Assembly: GCA_965220185.1 (NCBI GenBank)
Contig: OZ244807.1
Span: 2,542,001 to 2,606,000 of the forward strand
DNA length: 64,000 nt
Direction: 5' to 3'
Source of the DNA: Azotimanducus sp965220185
Lineage (GTDB): Bacteria > Pseudomonadota > Gammaproteobacteria > Pseudomonadales > Azotimanducaceae
Positions within the stretch are counted from its first letter, which is position 1. Each line of letters starts with the position of its first letter. Shown piece by piece: positions 1-8,990 of this stretch. Position numbers and translations under genes: made by a program. The notes below the pieces were generated by a model. The model was not told where the DNA came from, ran no database searches, and worked only from the letters and a program-made list of their open reading frames with translations.

Positions 1-731
1 GCGCTCACCAGAGCACCACCATTGCGATACTCGACACCGACAGCGCGCTTTCCCTCCAGCAATACGCGATGTGTGAGCGCCCGCGTGACCACCGTCAAAT
101 TAGGTCGATTGGCGGCAGGGGCAAGGAATGCCGTTGCCGCGCTGCACCGCCAGCCGCGCCGGATCGTGAAGTCATAGCGGCCAAATCCCTCTTGGGATGC
201 GCCGTTGAAATCGTCGGTAAAGGGATGCCCGGCTTGCTGACCCGCCTCCAAGTAGGTATCGAACATGGCGTTCGCGCCTCGTGCGCGCCGCACGGTCAGT
301 TCGCCACCGCTACCATGGAAAGCGTCAACCCTGTCGTCATGGGATTCTGACCGCTTGAACAGCGGAAGCACCTTGTCGTATGACCAGCCGGGCAGTCCCA
401 TCTGTTCCCATCCATCGTAGTCGGCGGCATTGCCACGCACATAGATCATGCCGTTGATGGTGGAACTGCCGCCGAGCACCTTGCCGCGCGGCCAGAACAC
501 CTGGCGGCCATTCAGCTTGGCTTCAGGTTCGGTGTAGAACTTCCAGTTGTAGATACCGGAGTGCATCAGGCGTCCCATGAGCATTGGCAAGCGGAACAGC
601 GTGTTGGAATCGCGGCCTCCAGCCTCTAGGAGCAGCACTTGGTTGTCGGGGTTGGCGGACAGTCGGTTGGCGAGCACGCAGCCAGCGGAGCCTGCGCCGA
701 CGACGATGTAGTCGTATTCATGGTGCTTCAT
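1..731 (-). CDS. GMC-family FAD oxidoreductase (choline dehydrogenase-like), 3' part outside window
   Basis: The first 243 codons of a glucose-methanol-choline oxidoreductase are visible; the gene runs off the left edge. The N-terminus has the FAD dinucleotide fold (YIVVGAGSAGCVLANRLS, from about residue 8), followed by the GMC signature RGKVLGGSSTINGMIYVRG around residue 80. Family members oxidise alcohols or choline-like substrates with FAD. The ATG at 731 is preceded by a good ribosome site (GGAGGG on the minus strand). It lies 16 bases downstream of the glycosylase gene and could be cotranscribed with it. The substrate cannot be told from this fragment. Confidence 0.9.
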   Translation of the reverse strand, partial: MKHHEYDYIVVGAGSAGCVLANRLSANPDNQVLLLEAGGRDSNTLFRLPMLMGRLMHSGIYNWKFYTEPEAKLNGRQVFWPRGKVLGGSSTINGMIYVRGNAADYDGWEQMGLPGWSYDKVLPLFKRSESHDDRVDAFHGSGGELTVRRARGANAMFDTYLEAGQQAGHPFTDDFNGASQEGFGRYDFTIRRGWRCSAATAFLAPAANRPNLTVVTRALTHRVLLEGKRAVGVEYRNGGALVS

Positions 732-747
732 CCTTGCCCTCCTGCGG

Positions 748-1611
748 CTACCAATGGATCGAAGGGGCGCCCATCGCCGCGAGCTTTTCGTTGCAGCGCG
801 CAAATGGATTCGACTGCTTCAGAAAGCCGTTTCCGTCGGCGGGATGCGGTGATGTCACAATTGCGGGATGGCTGTGGATCCTGTCTGCATCAGTGATGCC
901 ACTGGCGATGGCAGCTTCCTGGGCAGCGGTGCCGAAAAGCAGACAAACGACCCGCTGAGCGCTACCGCTCGAGCAAAAATGACGCAGAATGCGTTTCATC
1001 AGCGGACGCCAAAGCGGCAGATGCCCCATGGTTTGATGCGGGTCGCCGTGTGTCTCGAATCTTGAAAGCGTAAGACTTGAATTGAGCAGCAGCACGCCCT
1101 GGCGAACCCACGAACAGGCAAGTTCCATCGGCGACGGAAAATCGCTGTCAGGGGCATCGATGGCTGTCAGGGTCGCGCGCCAGCCATTGGTGTCCAGCGC
1201 GGCGCTTGCTCTACCTGAGCGAAAAGCGTGCAGGCACTGAATCAAACAGCGCATGCTTGGCGAACGCATGTTGTCCAGTTCCCGCCAATGGCGGTGTTGA
1301 CCCGACTCAAACGCGCGTCCTGTGGAGAAGGCGATGTTGGGGTAGGGATCTTGGCCAATCACTATGCAGCGGATATCCCCGGGCGAAAGGTCATCAAAAG
1401 CACGAAATATGTGCGCGCCTTCGGGTTGACCAGGCAATGTGAAATGTCGGCGTGACGGAAATATCGGCTCCCAAGGATGGATCTCCAGCGCGGCATCGAC
1501 GGCATCGAACGCGAGCTCCACCCCATCGACCACGGGCAGCCAATCCGAACTCAGGTCGGATTGCCAATCACGCAGCGTCTCGCGCAGTGCGGCTTGCAGG
1601 CTTGTGATCAT
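748..1611 (-). CDS. Divergent family-1-like uracil-DNA glycosylase
   Basis: 287 residues, longer than typical Ung (about 225). Ung-like landmarks appear in the right order: GQDPYP (Ung has GQDPYH, including the catalytic Asp), LLLNSSLTL (Ung LLNTVLTV region), a LLFGTAAQ strand, and SPHPADG in place of HPSPLS, keeping a His. The C-terminus ends in IHW, as Ung proteins end near PIDW. The protein probably removes uracil from DNA in base-excision repair. The changed last residue of motif A and the weakened leucine-loop motif make substrate range uncertain. It lies upstream of the GMC gene on the same strand and diverges from the TetR-type regulator. Confidence 0.72.
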   Translation of the reverse strand: MITSLQAALRETLRDWQSDLSSDWLPVVDGVELAFDAVDAALEIHPWEPIFPSRRHFTLPGQPEGAHIFRAFDDLSPGDIRCIVIGQDPYPNIAFSTGRAFESGQHRHWRELDNMRSPSMRCLIQCLHAFRSGRASAALDTNGWRATLTAIDAPDSDFPSPMELACSWVRQGVLLLNSSLTLSRFETHGDPHQTMGHLPLWRPLMKRILRHFCSSGSAQRVVCLLFGTAAQEAAIASGITDADRIHSHPAIVTSPHPADGNGFLKQSNPFARCNEKLAAMGAPSIHW

Positions 1612-1769
1612 TCAGACGCCCTCCAGCCTCGCCGCGGAGCGAGTTCGATGGCGCTTTTTCGCGGCGCGTATAATTGCTGTGGAGCGCCGGCGGTCGATGT
1701 GCAATTGCAACCGCGCTTGCTTTCACGCCGTCGCATCGTCAAATTTTTCGACCGAGGGAGGCGGCGGGA

Positions 1770-2387
1770 ATGCCCCGCACCACAACAGCACGCGACCGCA
1801 AAGAACAGCAGATCATCAAGGCAACGGAAAAACTGGTTGCCAACCGAGGTTTTCACGGCACGAGCATGGACGACATCGCCAGTGCGGCCAAGTTGCCGCG
1901 GCCGAACCTGTACTACTACTTTCCGTCCAAACGCGCCATTTACCGGCGCATTCTGACTGACTTGCGTGCCAACTGGGTCAGGGCGTTCGAACAGATTGCC
2001 GTGGAGCGCGACCCTCGGGAAGCCATCCGCGACTATATTCGCGTCAAGATTGAGTATTCGAGGAAGCACCCGGTGCCTTCAAAGGTGTTTGCGATGGAGG
2101 TCATTCGAGGTTCGGACATGCTGACCGAGGACGAGAACAACCAAATCAGGGCGCTGACAGATGAGAAATGCGCGGTCATCGAGCGTTGGATGGACGAGGG
2201 CAGGATGGACCGCTTGGATGCCCGCCACTTCTTCTTCCTGCTCTGGGGCGCGACACAGTACTACGCTGACTTCGAGCAGCAGATCAAGGGCATTCTTGGC
2301 GTCAAGCGCCTGACGGCCGCGCAGTTCGAGGTCGGCATGGCAACCGTGACCAAGATCGTACTGAAAGGGTGCGGCCTCGACGACTGA
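1770..2387 (+). CDS. TetR/AcrR-family regulator, RutR-like
   Basis: 205 residues from the ATG at 1770. An in-frame start at 1674 exists, but the 32 extra residues have no TetR character, and a GGGAG lies 10-14 bases before 1770. The N-terminal helix-turn-helix is clear (GFHGTSMDDIASAAKLPRPN, then YYYFPSKRAIY). The C-terminal half resembles RutR, the regulator of pyrimidine use: DYIRVKIEYSRKHPVPSKVF, an AMEVIRG segment, and a WGATQYYADF segment match RutR positions. It probably responds to a small ligand, uracil or a related compound by analogy, and controls the luciferase-like gene downstream on the same strand. Confidence 0.85.
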   Translation: MPRTTTARDRKEQQIIKATEKLVANRGFHGTSMDDIASAAKLPRPNLYYYFPSKRAIYRRILTDLRANWVRAFEQIAVERDPREAIRDYIRVKIEYSRKHPVPSKVFAMEVIRGSDMLTEDENNQIRALTDEKCAVIERWMDEGRMDRLDARHFFFLLWGATQYYADFEQQIKGILGVKRLTAAQFEVGMATVTKIVLKGCGLDD

Positions 2388-2464
2388 GCAGTCCTGAATC
2401 CCTCTTGGCATCGTTTCCTGACCTCTGGATAAGGCGCGCGCGACTCAACAAAAGTACGCTTTCC

Positions 2465-2478
2465 TGACATATTTGTCA
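2465..2478. promoter_or_regulatory. Candidate RutR-type operator
   Basis: The inverted repeat TGAC-ATATTT-GTCA lies in the gap between the regulator and the oxidoreductase. The half-sites and the 6-base spacing are those of the published RutR box (TTGACCA-NN-TGGTCAA). It sits about 77 bases before the preferred start of the next gene. Binding is inference. Confidence 0.4.
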
Positions 2479-2554
2479 AACACAAGTGTATGCTAACGTG
2501 TACTCGCTGCGATTTGGTGGCGAGGCATGCACGGGGAAGCCAAGGAGTCGCTCA

Positions 2555-3556
2555 GTGGATTTTGGATTGGTGTTGCAGACCAACCCGCCGTCAAGCCGGG
2601 TGATAGAACTCGCGCGTCGGGCGGAAGCCTACGGATTCACGCATGTGTGGGTGTACGATTCGCCCGCTTTGTGGCAGGAACCCTTCGTGATTCTCGATCG
2701 GATTCTCGCCGAGACGAAACGCATCTGCGTAGGGCCGATGGTGACAAACCCCGGAACGCGGGATTGGACGGTGCTCGCGTCGACCTTTGCCACGCTCAAT
2801 GAGATGCATGGGCCGCGCACGCTCTGCGGAATAGGACGTGGCGACTCGGCATTGCGCTACATCGGGCGCCGTCCGCGAAGCCTCAAGGAGATGACCGAGG
2901 CCATGCGCGTGGTGAAGCGCTTGGTCGCCGGGCATTCCGCGCAGTACAACGATCAGGAAATCAGACTGCCGTGGGTGAAGCCCGGTTGGGATCTTCCGAT
3001 GTGGGGTGCGGGCTACGGACCGAAGGCGCTCGAGAGCATCGGTCGCAATGCGGATGGGTTCATTTTGCAGCTCGCCGACCCGCAAATTCTAGAATGGACG
3101 CTCGCCGCCGTCCGCGCGGGCGCGGCTGCAGCACACCGGCCACAGGACTCCGTTACCGTGTACGTGGCGGCGCCGGCGTATGTTGGCGAGGACATCGGTC
3201 ATCAGCGGTCCCAACTGCGGTGGTTTGGGGGCATGGTCGGCAATCATGTCGCTGATATCGTCAAGCGCTACGGCGAACAGTCGGCGCAAGTTCCGCAGGC
3301 ATTGACCGACTACGTGAAAGGGCGTGGAGAGTACGACTATGCGCATCATGGGCGAGCAGGCAATCCATCGGCCGAGTTCGTGCCCGACGAGATTGTTGAC
3401 CGGTTCTGCGTCCTTGGAACAGTGGACGAGCATATCGCGAAGCTGAACGCTCTGAAAGCGCTCGGCGTGCGCCAGTTCGCCGTCTACCTGATGCATGATG
3501 CGCAAGACGACACGCTAGAAGCCTATGGACGTCATGTGGTCAGCGCGCTGCGCTGA
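2555..3556 (+). CDS. Luciferase-like (LLM class) flavin/F420-dependent oxidoreductase
   Basis: 333 residues from GTG 2555, chosen because AAGGAG lies 7 bases upstream and family members begin at this VDFGLVLQT strand. An upstream GTG at 2486 would add 23 residues of no family likeness. It is a TIM-barrel bacterial-luciferase fold protein: N-terminal strand, GFTHVWVYDS, then IGRGDSALR and a GGxG-type cofactor region. It resembles the CPS_4093-type subgroup often annotated as F420-dependent; FMN use is equally possible here. The adjacent RutR-like regulator suggests a role in pyrimidine or related nitrogen-compound breakdown, but that is inference from context. Confidence 0.8.
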   Translation: MDFGLVLQTNPPSSRVIELARRAEAYGFTHVWVYDSPALWQEPFVILDRILAETKRICVGPMVTNPGTRDWTVLASTFATLNEMHGPRTLCGIGRGDSALRYIGRRPRSLKEMTEAMRVVKRLVAGHSAQYNDQEIRLPWVKPGWDLPMWGAGYGPKALESIGRNADGFILQLADPQILEWTLAAVRAGAAAAHRPQDSVTVYVAAPAYVGEDIGHQRSQLRWFGGMVGNHVADIVKRYGEQSAQVPQALTDYVKGRGEYDYAHHGRAGNPSAEFVPDEIVDRFCVLGTVDEHIAKLNALKALGVRQFAVYLMHDAQDDTLEAYGRHVVSALR

Positions 3557-3622
3557 AGATCGAAGATTCATCGAGAACCGCGAAAAATATTGCCTACATG
3601 GACTCGTATATGACGAATCGGA

Positions 3623-3651
3623 TTGAAGCTTTGGGAAAAGCTGCGTACTCT
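3623..3651 (+). promoter_or_regulatory. Possible sigma-70 promoter of the xseB-gat operon
   Basis: TTGAAG at 3623-3628 and TACTCT at 3646-3651 are 17 bases apart, 36 bases before the xseB ATG. The match is moderate; no second candidate in this 130-base gap looked better. Confidence 0.35.
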
Positions 3652-3686
3652 ACAATCTCAATCGCTAGAGACCTTGCCGCAATCCC

Positions 3687-3953
3687 ATGTCTGAGTCGCC
3701 CACACCAAGCGCTCCCGCGCAATTCGAGTCGTCACTCGCTGAGCTAGAAAGCCTCGTCAAGCAAATGGAGCAAGGCGATATGACGCTCGAAGCTTCGCTT
3801 GCTGCCTACGAGCGCGGCGTCAAGCTCAGCAGGCAGTGTCAAGAAGCGCTCTCGCAAGCGCAGCTTCGCATTCAAGAACTCAAAACCGGCGCCGATGGCG
3901 AAGCGACGCTTGAAGAATTCCAATTGGATTCAGATGACGAGCACGACGCTTGA
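3687..3953 (+). CDS. xseB: Exodeoxyribonuclease VII small subunit
   Basis: 88 residues with the XseB pattern FESSLAELESLVKQMEQGDM followed by TLEASLAAYERGVKL and a charged C-terminus. XseB is the small helical subunit that combines in several copies with XseA to form exonuclease VII, which degrades single-stranded DNA in the cytoplasm. xseA is not in the window. It overlaps the start of ispA by 20 bases, the usual xseB-ispA coupling in Proteobacteria. Confidence 0.93.
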   Translation: MSESPTPSAPAQFESSLAELESLVKQMEQGDMTLEASLAAYERGVKLSRQCQEALSQAQLRIQELKTGADGEATLEEFQLDSDDEHDA

Positions 3954-4806
3954 AGCGTGGCGAGCACACGTTGACACGACGCTCGCATCACACATCGACG
4001 AACTGCCCGCAGGCCGCCTCCGCGATGCGATTGCCTACGCCGTGCTCGGCGGCGGCAAACGCCTGCGCCCGCTGCTTTGTCTGGCAGCGTGCGTGGATGC
4101 GGGCAGCGAGCACGAGAACGCATTGACGCCCGCGTGCGCCGTCGAACTCATCCACTGCTACTCGCTCGCCCACGACGATCTGCCGTGCATGGACGACGAT
4201 GATGAGCGACGCGGGCAGCCGAGCCTGCACAAAGCCTTTGATGAAGCAACTGCGCTGCTCGCCGGCGATGCCATGCAATCGCTAGCGTTTGAAATGCTCG
4301 CGAACAGCCCAAGACTAGAGCCCTCAAAGCGCGTGACGATGCTCAGCGAACTCGCCAGTGCGAGCGGCGCTGCGGGCATGGCGGGCGGGCAGATGCTCGA
4401 CCTGCAATCGCACACAGCTAAAGAGCCCAGTCTCGGCTACCTCACGCGCACGCACACCATGAAGACCGGCGCACTGTTTCGCGCTTCGCTACGCTTCGGC
4501 CTACTGAGCTCAGGCTGCGAGATGACGCTGCTCGACACCTTCTGCACATCCTTCGCACTCGCCTTTCAAGCGGCGGACGATCTGCGCGATTGCCTTGGTT
4601 CGCGACTGCACCTCGGCAAGCCGACCGGGTCTGATGCGCGCAGCGGCACCCTCACCTGGCCAAGCTTGCTTGGCATCGATGCCGCCAAAACCGCATGCAT
4701 CGAGCATCGCGACGCCTGCTTCGAGCAATTGCGACAAGTCGAATTTGAAGCCACGCATCTCACCGAGACAACCCATCTTGCCCTCGACATTGAGGACTTG
4801 CGCTAA
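3934..4806 (+). CDS. ispA: Farnesyl/geranyl diphosphate synthase (short-chain polyprenyl synthetase)
   Basis: 290 residues starting at ATG 3934 inside the end of xseB. It condenses DMAPP/IPP into C10-C15 isoprenyl diphosphates. The GGGKRLRPLL motif, the first Asp-rich motif DDLPCMDDDDERRG and the second Asp-rich region ADDLRD are present, giving the Mg-diphosphate binding sites. Length matches IspA. In many relatives dxs follows; here the gat genes follow instead, 30 bases downstream, so the isoprenoid gene pair is broken up. Confidence 0.92.
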   Translation: MTSTTLEAWRAHVDTTLASHIDELPAGRLRDAIAYAVLGGGKRLRPLLCLAACVDAGSEHENALTPACAVELIHCYSLAHDDLPCMDDDDERRGQPSLHKAFDEATALLAGDAMQSLAFEMLANSPRLEPSKRVTMLSELASASGAAGMAGGQMLDLQSHTAKEPSLGYLTRTHTMKTGALFRASLRFGLLSSGCEMTLLDTFCTSFALAFQAADDLRDCLGSRLHLGKPTGSDARSGTLTWPSLLGIDAAKTACIEHRDACFEQLRQVEFEATHLTETTHLALDIEDLR

Positions 4807-4836
4807 GCTAGTTGCTTTATACCGCATCTCGCCGAC

Positions 4837-5124
4837 GTGACAGAAAAATCACTCGACATCACCTATCTCTCGCGCCTCGCCGCGCTTCGGTTCGATGCCG
4901 ATGAGACCATCCGCGCGGAAGCCGACATCGCACGCATTATCGATATGATCGAGGCCATGCAAGCGGTGCAGACCGAGGGCGTTGAACCACTTGCGCATCC
5001 GCATGAGGCCGTGCAACGACTGCGGGGCGATCAAGTCACCGAAGACCCCGACCCAGGGACGCTGCAAGCTAGCGCGCCCGCCGCGCAAGACGGCTTCTAT
5101 CTCGTGCCCAGATTTGTGGAATAA
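4837..5124 (+). CDS. gatC: Asp/Glu-tRNA amidotransferase subunit C
   Basis: 95 residues from a GTG start. GatC wraps GatA and GatB and stabilises the amidotransferase. Typical features are SRLAALRFDADE near the start, an IIDMIEAMQAV helix, a VEPLAHPHE stretch and the terminal LVPRFVE. Its stop codon directly abuts the gatA ATG (TAAATG), so translation is probably coupled. Confidence 0.93.
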   Translation: MTEKSLDITYLSRLAALRFDADETIRAEADIARIIDMIEAMQAVQTEGVEPLAHPHEAVQRLRGDQVTEDPDPGTLQASAPAAQDGFYLVPRFVE

Positions 5125-6591
5125 ATGCCCGATCCCTATCTCGACATACGCGAGCTTCGCACGTTGCTCGACAGCGGCCAATGCTCAGCGAGCGAGATCA
5201 CCGAGGAGCACTTCGCTCGCATCGAACATATCAATCCGAAGCTCGGCTGCTATCTACGCCTGCATGAACAAGCGGCGCAAGATGCCGCAGCGGATGCCGA
5301 TGCCCGCATTGCCCAAGGCGAAAAGTCTCCACTCCTCGGCATTCCAATAGCCCACAAGGACATCTTCTGCACGAAAGGCGAACTGACCACCTGCGGCTCG
5401 AAGATACTCGAGCACTGGCGCGCACCCTATGATGCGACCATTGTCGAACGCCTTGCACAAGCCGGCGTTGTCGTGCTCGGCAAATGCAACATGGATGAGT
5501 TCGCGATGGGGTCGAGCAACGAGAACAGCGCCTACGGACCGGTCGCCAATCCGTGGGACGAGTCGCGCGTACCGGGCGGCTCATCCGGCGGCAGCGCCGC
5601 AGCCGTCGCCGCTGGGCTTGCGGTCGCGGCGACTGCCACCGACACTGGCGGCTCGATACGCCAGCCCGCGTCGTTGTGCGGTGTCACAGGCATACGCCCC
5701 ACCTACGGTCGAGTGTCTCGATTCGGCATGATCGCCTTCGCATCAAGCCTTGACCAAGCAGGTGTCATTGCCAGAAGCGCCTACGACGCGGCGCTGATGC
5801 TGCGCACGATGGCCGGATTCGATGCGCAGGATTCGACTTCGAGCGAGAACGGCGTTGACGACTTAAATGACTTGATTGCAAACGACGGCGCACTATCAAG
5901 CGCAAGTTTTCGCATCGGCCTGCCACGCGAATACATGGATGCGCTGAAAAGCGCGGGCTACGCCTCGGCGCTTGATGCCGCGCGACGTGAACTTGAATCG
6001 CTCGGCATGAGCGTTGTCGATGTCTCGCTGCCCTCTACCTTCGCCGCCATCCCTGCCTACTACGTGCTCGCATGCTCGGAGGCATCATCGAACCTCTCCC
6101 GCTTTGACGGCGTGCGCTACGGGCACCGCGGCGAAGACGCCGAATCACTCGAAGACTTGTACCGAAGCTCCCGCTCCGAAGGCTTCGGCGCCGAGGTCAA
6201 ACGGCGCATTCTCACCGGCACCTATTGCTTGTCGTATGGCTACTACGATGCCTATTACAAAAAAGCCATGCGCGTCCGGCGCGTCATCCGAGACGAATTC
6301 GCACGCGCCTTTGAATCGGTCGATGTGCTGCTCACGCCAAGCACCCCCGGTATTGCCTTTAAGCGTGGCGAACTCGCAGGCGACCACATCGCCATGTATC
6401 AGCAGGACTGCTTCACAACGCCCTCCGCACTCGCGGGTCAGCCGTGCCTGTCCATGCCCTGCGGCTTCGATGCCGGCTTGCCGCTGGGCGCACAGCTCAT
6501 CGGCCCGCATTTTTCGGATGCCCGTCTGCTCGGCGTAGCCCACGCTTTTCAGCAGGCCACCGACCATCACCGGCAGCGTCCGGTTCTGTAA
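5125..6591 (+). CDS. gatA: Asp/Glu-tRNA amidotransferase subunit A (amidase)
   Basis: 488 residues, family length. GatA frees ammonia from glutamine for the GatB-catalysed transamidation of Glu-tRNA(Gln) and Asp-tRNA(Asn). The amidase-signature Ser-cisSer-Lys triad is visible: Lys in PIAHKDIFCTKG (about residue 77), Ser in the PGGSSGGSAAAVAAG loop (about 150) and Ser in TDTGGSIRQPAS (about 175). It is the middle gene of gatC-gatA-gatB. Presence of the complete set implies that at least one of AsnRS or GlnRS may be missing from this genome, which the window cannot show. Confidence 0.96.
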   Translation: MPDPYLDIRELRTLLDSGQCSASEITEEHFARIEHINPKLGCYLRLHEQAAQDAAADADARIAQGEKSPLLGIPIAHKDIFCTKGELTTCGSKILEHWRAPYDATIVERLAQAGVVVLGKCNMDEFAMGSSNENSAYGPVANPWDESRVPGGSSGGSAAAVAAGLAVAATATDTGGSIRQPASLCGVTGIRPTYGRVSRFGMIAFASSLDQAGVIARSAYDAALMLRTMAGFDAQDSTSSENGVDDLNDLIANDGALSSASFRIGLPREYMDALKSAGYASALDAARRELESLGMSVVDVSLPSTFAAIPAYYVLACSEASSNLSRFDGVRYGHRGEDAESLEDLYRSSRSEGFGAEVKRRILTGTYCLSYGYYDAYYKKAMRVRRVIRDEFARAFESVDVLLTPSTPGIAFKRGELAGDHIAMYQQDCFTTPSALAGQPCLSMPCGFDAGLPLGAQLIGPHFSDARLLGVAHAFQQATDHHRQRPVL

Positions 6592-6606
6592 TCCAAGAGG
6601 CGCGCG

Positions 6607-8073
6607 ATGAAGACGCAGTGGGAAACCGTCATCGGACTTGAGGTGCATGTGCAACTCAATACCGCCTCGAAGCTATTCTCTGGCGCAGCGACCGAGTTTG
6701 GCGCGCGTCCCAACCGTCAGGCATGCGGTATTGATCTCGGGCTGCCCGGCGTGCTGCCAGTGCTCAACGCCGAAGCGCTCAAAAAGGCGCTCTGCTTCGG
6801 TATCGCCATCGATGCCGAGATTCCTGAATACAGCACCTTCGACCGCAAGAACTATCTGTACCCCGACTTGCCGAAGGGCTACCAGACGAGCCAGTTTGAG
6901 CACCCGGTCGTCGGTGCCGGTCGCATTGTCGTCGATACGGAAGAAGGGACAAGCCTGCCGGTGCGAATCACGCGCGCGCACCTAGAAGAGGACGCTGGCA
7001 AGTCCATTCACGACGCCTACCCAGGCCTCACCGCGCTCGACTTCAACCGCTCTGGCATGCCGCTGCTCGAAATCGTCACCGAACCCGATATGCGCAGCCC
7101 AACGCAAGCCGCCGCCTGCTTCCGACATATCCACCGGCTCGTCACGCACCTGCGCATCTGCGACGGCAATTTAAGCCAAGGCTCGATGCGCTGCGATGCC
7201 AACATCTCGCTGCGTCCCGCAGGTCAAGATGCGCTTGGCGAGCGCACCGAACTCAAGAACATCAACTCGTTTCGCTTCCTTGAGCAGGCGCTCGAATACG
7301 AAGCCGCGCGCCAACGAAGGCTTCTTGAGTCCGGCGAGACGGTGAAGCGCGAAACTCGGCAGTTTGACCACGTCTCAGGCACCACCAAGGCGATGCGCGG
7401 CAAGGAACTCTCGGACGACTACCGATACTTCCCCTGCCCTGACCTGTTGCCCGTGTATGTGGACGCGCATCTGCTAGCCGAAGTGCGCCGCGACATGCCG
7501 GAACTCCCCGACGCTAAAGCGGAACGGCTCATGCGCGAACACGAAGTGAGTGCAGACGACGCCGCGCGCCTGACGAGCGACCCCGAAATGGTCGATTGGC
7601 TGGATGCCGCGCTGCAAGCGACATCCGACGACGCACCCGACGGCCTCGGTCAAGCACTCTCGAAACTGCTGCTCGGGCAAGTGCGCGCGAGCCTCAACCG
7701 CACCCAAATCGATATGGCCGGCTGCCCGGTCACGCCCAAGCAAGGCGCGATGCTCGCGCTCAGAAATCTCGACGGCACCTTGTCAAGTGCAGGACTTCGT
7801 GACCTGTTTCGCGTGGTCTGGGACGCGGGCGATGCGAGCTTGAACATCGACGCGCTGATCGAGGAACAGGGCCTTGCACAAGTTAGCGACACATCGGCGC
7901 TCGCTGAAATGGTGCGGTCGGTGATCGATGCCAACCCCAAGCAAGTGGAGCAATACCGGCAAGGCCAGACGCGGCTGCTTGGCTTCTTTGTTGGGCAGGT
8001 GATGCGGACATCAAAGGGAAGCGCCGACCCGAAGCAGGTGAGTGAGATGTTGCGGGAGGCTCTGGGCGAATAG
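6607..8073 (+). CDS. gatB: Asp/Glu-tRNA amidotransferase subunit B
   Basis: 488 residues. GatB phosphorylates and amidates the mischarged aminoacyl-tRNA. The N-terminus WETVIGLEVHVQLNTASKLF, the DRKNYLYPDLPKGYQ segment and LEIVTEPDM are GatB hallmarks; the C-terminal YqeY-like tRNA-binding tail is complete (QVMRTSKGSADPKQV). It starts 15 bases after gatA with GAGG upstream, so gatCAB form one operon with xseB-ispA. It is the last housekeeping gene before the accessory island. Confidence 0.96.
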   Translation: MKTQWETVIGLEVHVQLNTASKLFSGAATEFGARPNRQACGIDLGLPGVLPVLNAEALKKALCFGIAIDAEIPEYSTFDRKNYLYPDLPKGYQTSQFEHPVVGAGRIVVDTEEGTSLPVRITRAHLEEDAGKSIHDAYPGLTALDFNRSGMPLLEIVTEPDMRSPTQAAACFRHIHRLVTHLRICDGNLSQGSMRCDANISLRPAGQDALGERTELKNINSFRFLEQALEYEAARQRRLLESGETVKRETRQFDHVSGTTKAMRGKELSDDYRYFPCPDLLPVYVDAHLLAEVRRDMPELPDAKAERLMREHEVSADDAARLTSDPEMVDWLDAALQATSDDAPDGLGQALSKLLLGQVRASLNRTQIDMAGCPVTPKQGAMLALRNLDGTLSSAGLRDLFRVVWDAGDASLNIDALIEEQGLAQVSDTSALAEMVRSVIDANPKQVEQYRQGQTRLLGFFVGQVMRTSKGSADPKQVSEMLREALGE

Positions 8074-8094
8074 GCGCACGTCGGACCGAAACGA

Positions 8095-8424
8095 ATGAAT
8101 CACATAGCAACGGACGAACGCATCCAGAAAATGGTCGATCAAATCGTTGACCACTTCGCACCGCTCAAAGTCCTCCTGTTCGGGTCGCGGGCACGGGGAG
8201 ACTATCGCCCAGACAGCGACGTTGACCTGATCGTTGTGTTTTCTGAAATCGAGAACAAGACTGATTTAGTGGTCGATATACTCGAAGAATTAGCCGAAGC
8301 CCCACTCGCAAAAGATGTGATTGTGGCAACGCCAGAGGATATCGAACGAAGTGCGCCCCTGCTCGGCCATGTGCTCCATTGCGCTATTCCTGAATCTCAA
8401 GTCTTGTATGACGCTGAAAACTAA
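8095..8424 (+). CDS. MNT-type minimal nucleotidyltransferase (antitoxin half of an MNT-HEPN pair)
   Basis: 109 residues. The nucleotidyltransferase motif is intact: LLFGSRARGDYRPDSDVDLI, with the GSRARG loop (residues 30-35) and both metal-binding Asp (42, 44). In MntA-HepT type systems such proteins neutralise a HEPN RNase, often by adding nucleotides to it. The next gene starts inside its last codons (ATG 8408), the coupling typical of these pairs, but that HEPN gene is broken. Starts 21 bases after gatB, so it may be read from the gat promoter. Confidence 0.85.
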   Translation: MNHIATDERIQKMVDQIVDHFAPLKVLLFGSRARGDYRPDSDVDLIVVFSEIENKTDLVVDILEELAEAPLAKDVIVATPEDIERSAPLLGHVLHCAIPESQVLYDAEN

Positions 8425-8719
8425 TAAAAGCTGGATTCACGGATAGATCGAATATGCTCGGTCAGATTATGACGTGGCTCGCAATTGTTTGACGGATAAA
8501 ACAATCAACCCACGCCAAGCGGCGATGCACATTCAGCAAGCGGTAGAAAAGGCGATCAAAGCAGCTTTGATCGCTGAAGGGATTGAACCACCGCACATAC
8601 ACGATTTAGCACGCCTGTTTGGAGAGAGTATGCTGCTAAAGGAACGCGATATCGCCGAAGAGATAGACCTCCGACTCATTTCAACATGGGCTGTGGGCGC
8701 TAGATACCCAGGCACAGAA

Positions 8720-8990
8720 CTAGTGCTCCGTCAAACTAAAAAAGAGGTATCAGCGCACCCACAAGCGCCCAGATGCAAGGCGCGGCCCGCAGGGAATACC
8801 TGGCCGTATTGCCAAGGGTCGTAACGCAGCAGATGGGCGTTTGTGGGCGCGCCCTTCGGGTGGCTGCGGGCAGCCTCCATGTGGCGTTGCGCCGCTTGGA
8901 AATACGGCGGGGTATTCCCTGCGAGACGCGCCTTGCACGGAAACTGCCCGCAGCCACTGATACCTCTTTTTTAGTTTGACGGAGCACTAG
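8720..8990. repeat. Palindromic two-hairpin element 1 (MITE-like), CTAG-flanked
   Basis: 271 bases including CTAG at both ends. The terminal inverted repeats are perfect over 34 bases (8720-8753 and 8957-8990; they begin CTAGTGCTCCGTCAAACTAA). Inside are two hairpins. Stem 1 is 8758-8771 with 8834-8847 (CCCACAAGCGCCCA, one G-T pair). Stem 2 is 8860-8873 with 8944-8957 (GTGGCTGCGGGCAG, perfect). Each hairpin loop holds one copy of a core of about 53 bases (8775-8827 forward, 8884-8936 reversed) containing CGCAGGGAATACC. The linker CGCCCTTCGGG separates the hairpins. No coding sequence. Confidence 0.85.

Noticed and set aside
8754..8956. CRISPR-like array in the palindromic elements
   Set aside because: The repeated cores are in inverted, not direct, order and there are only two per element, without spacers of equal length.
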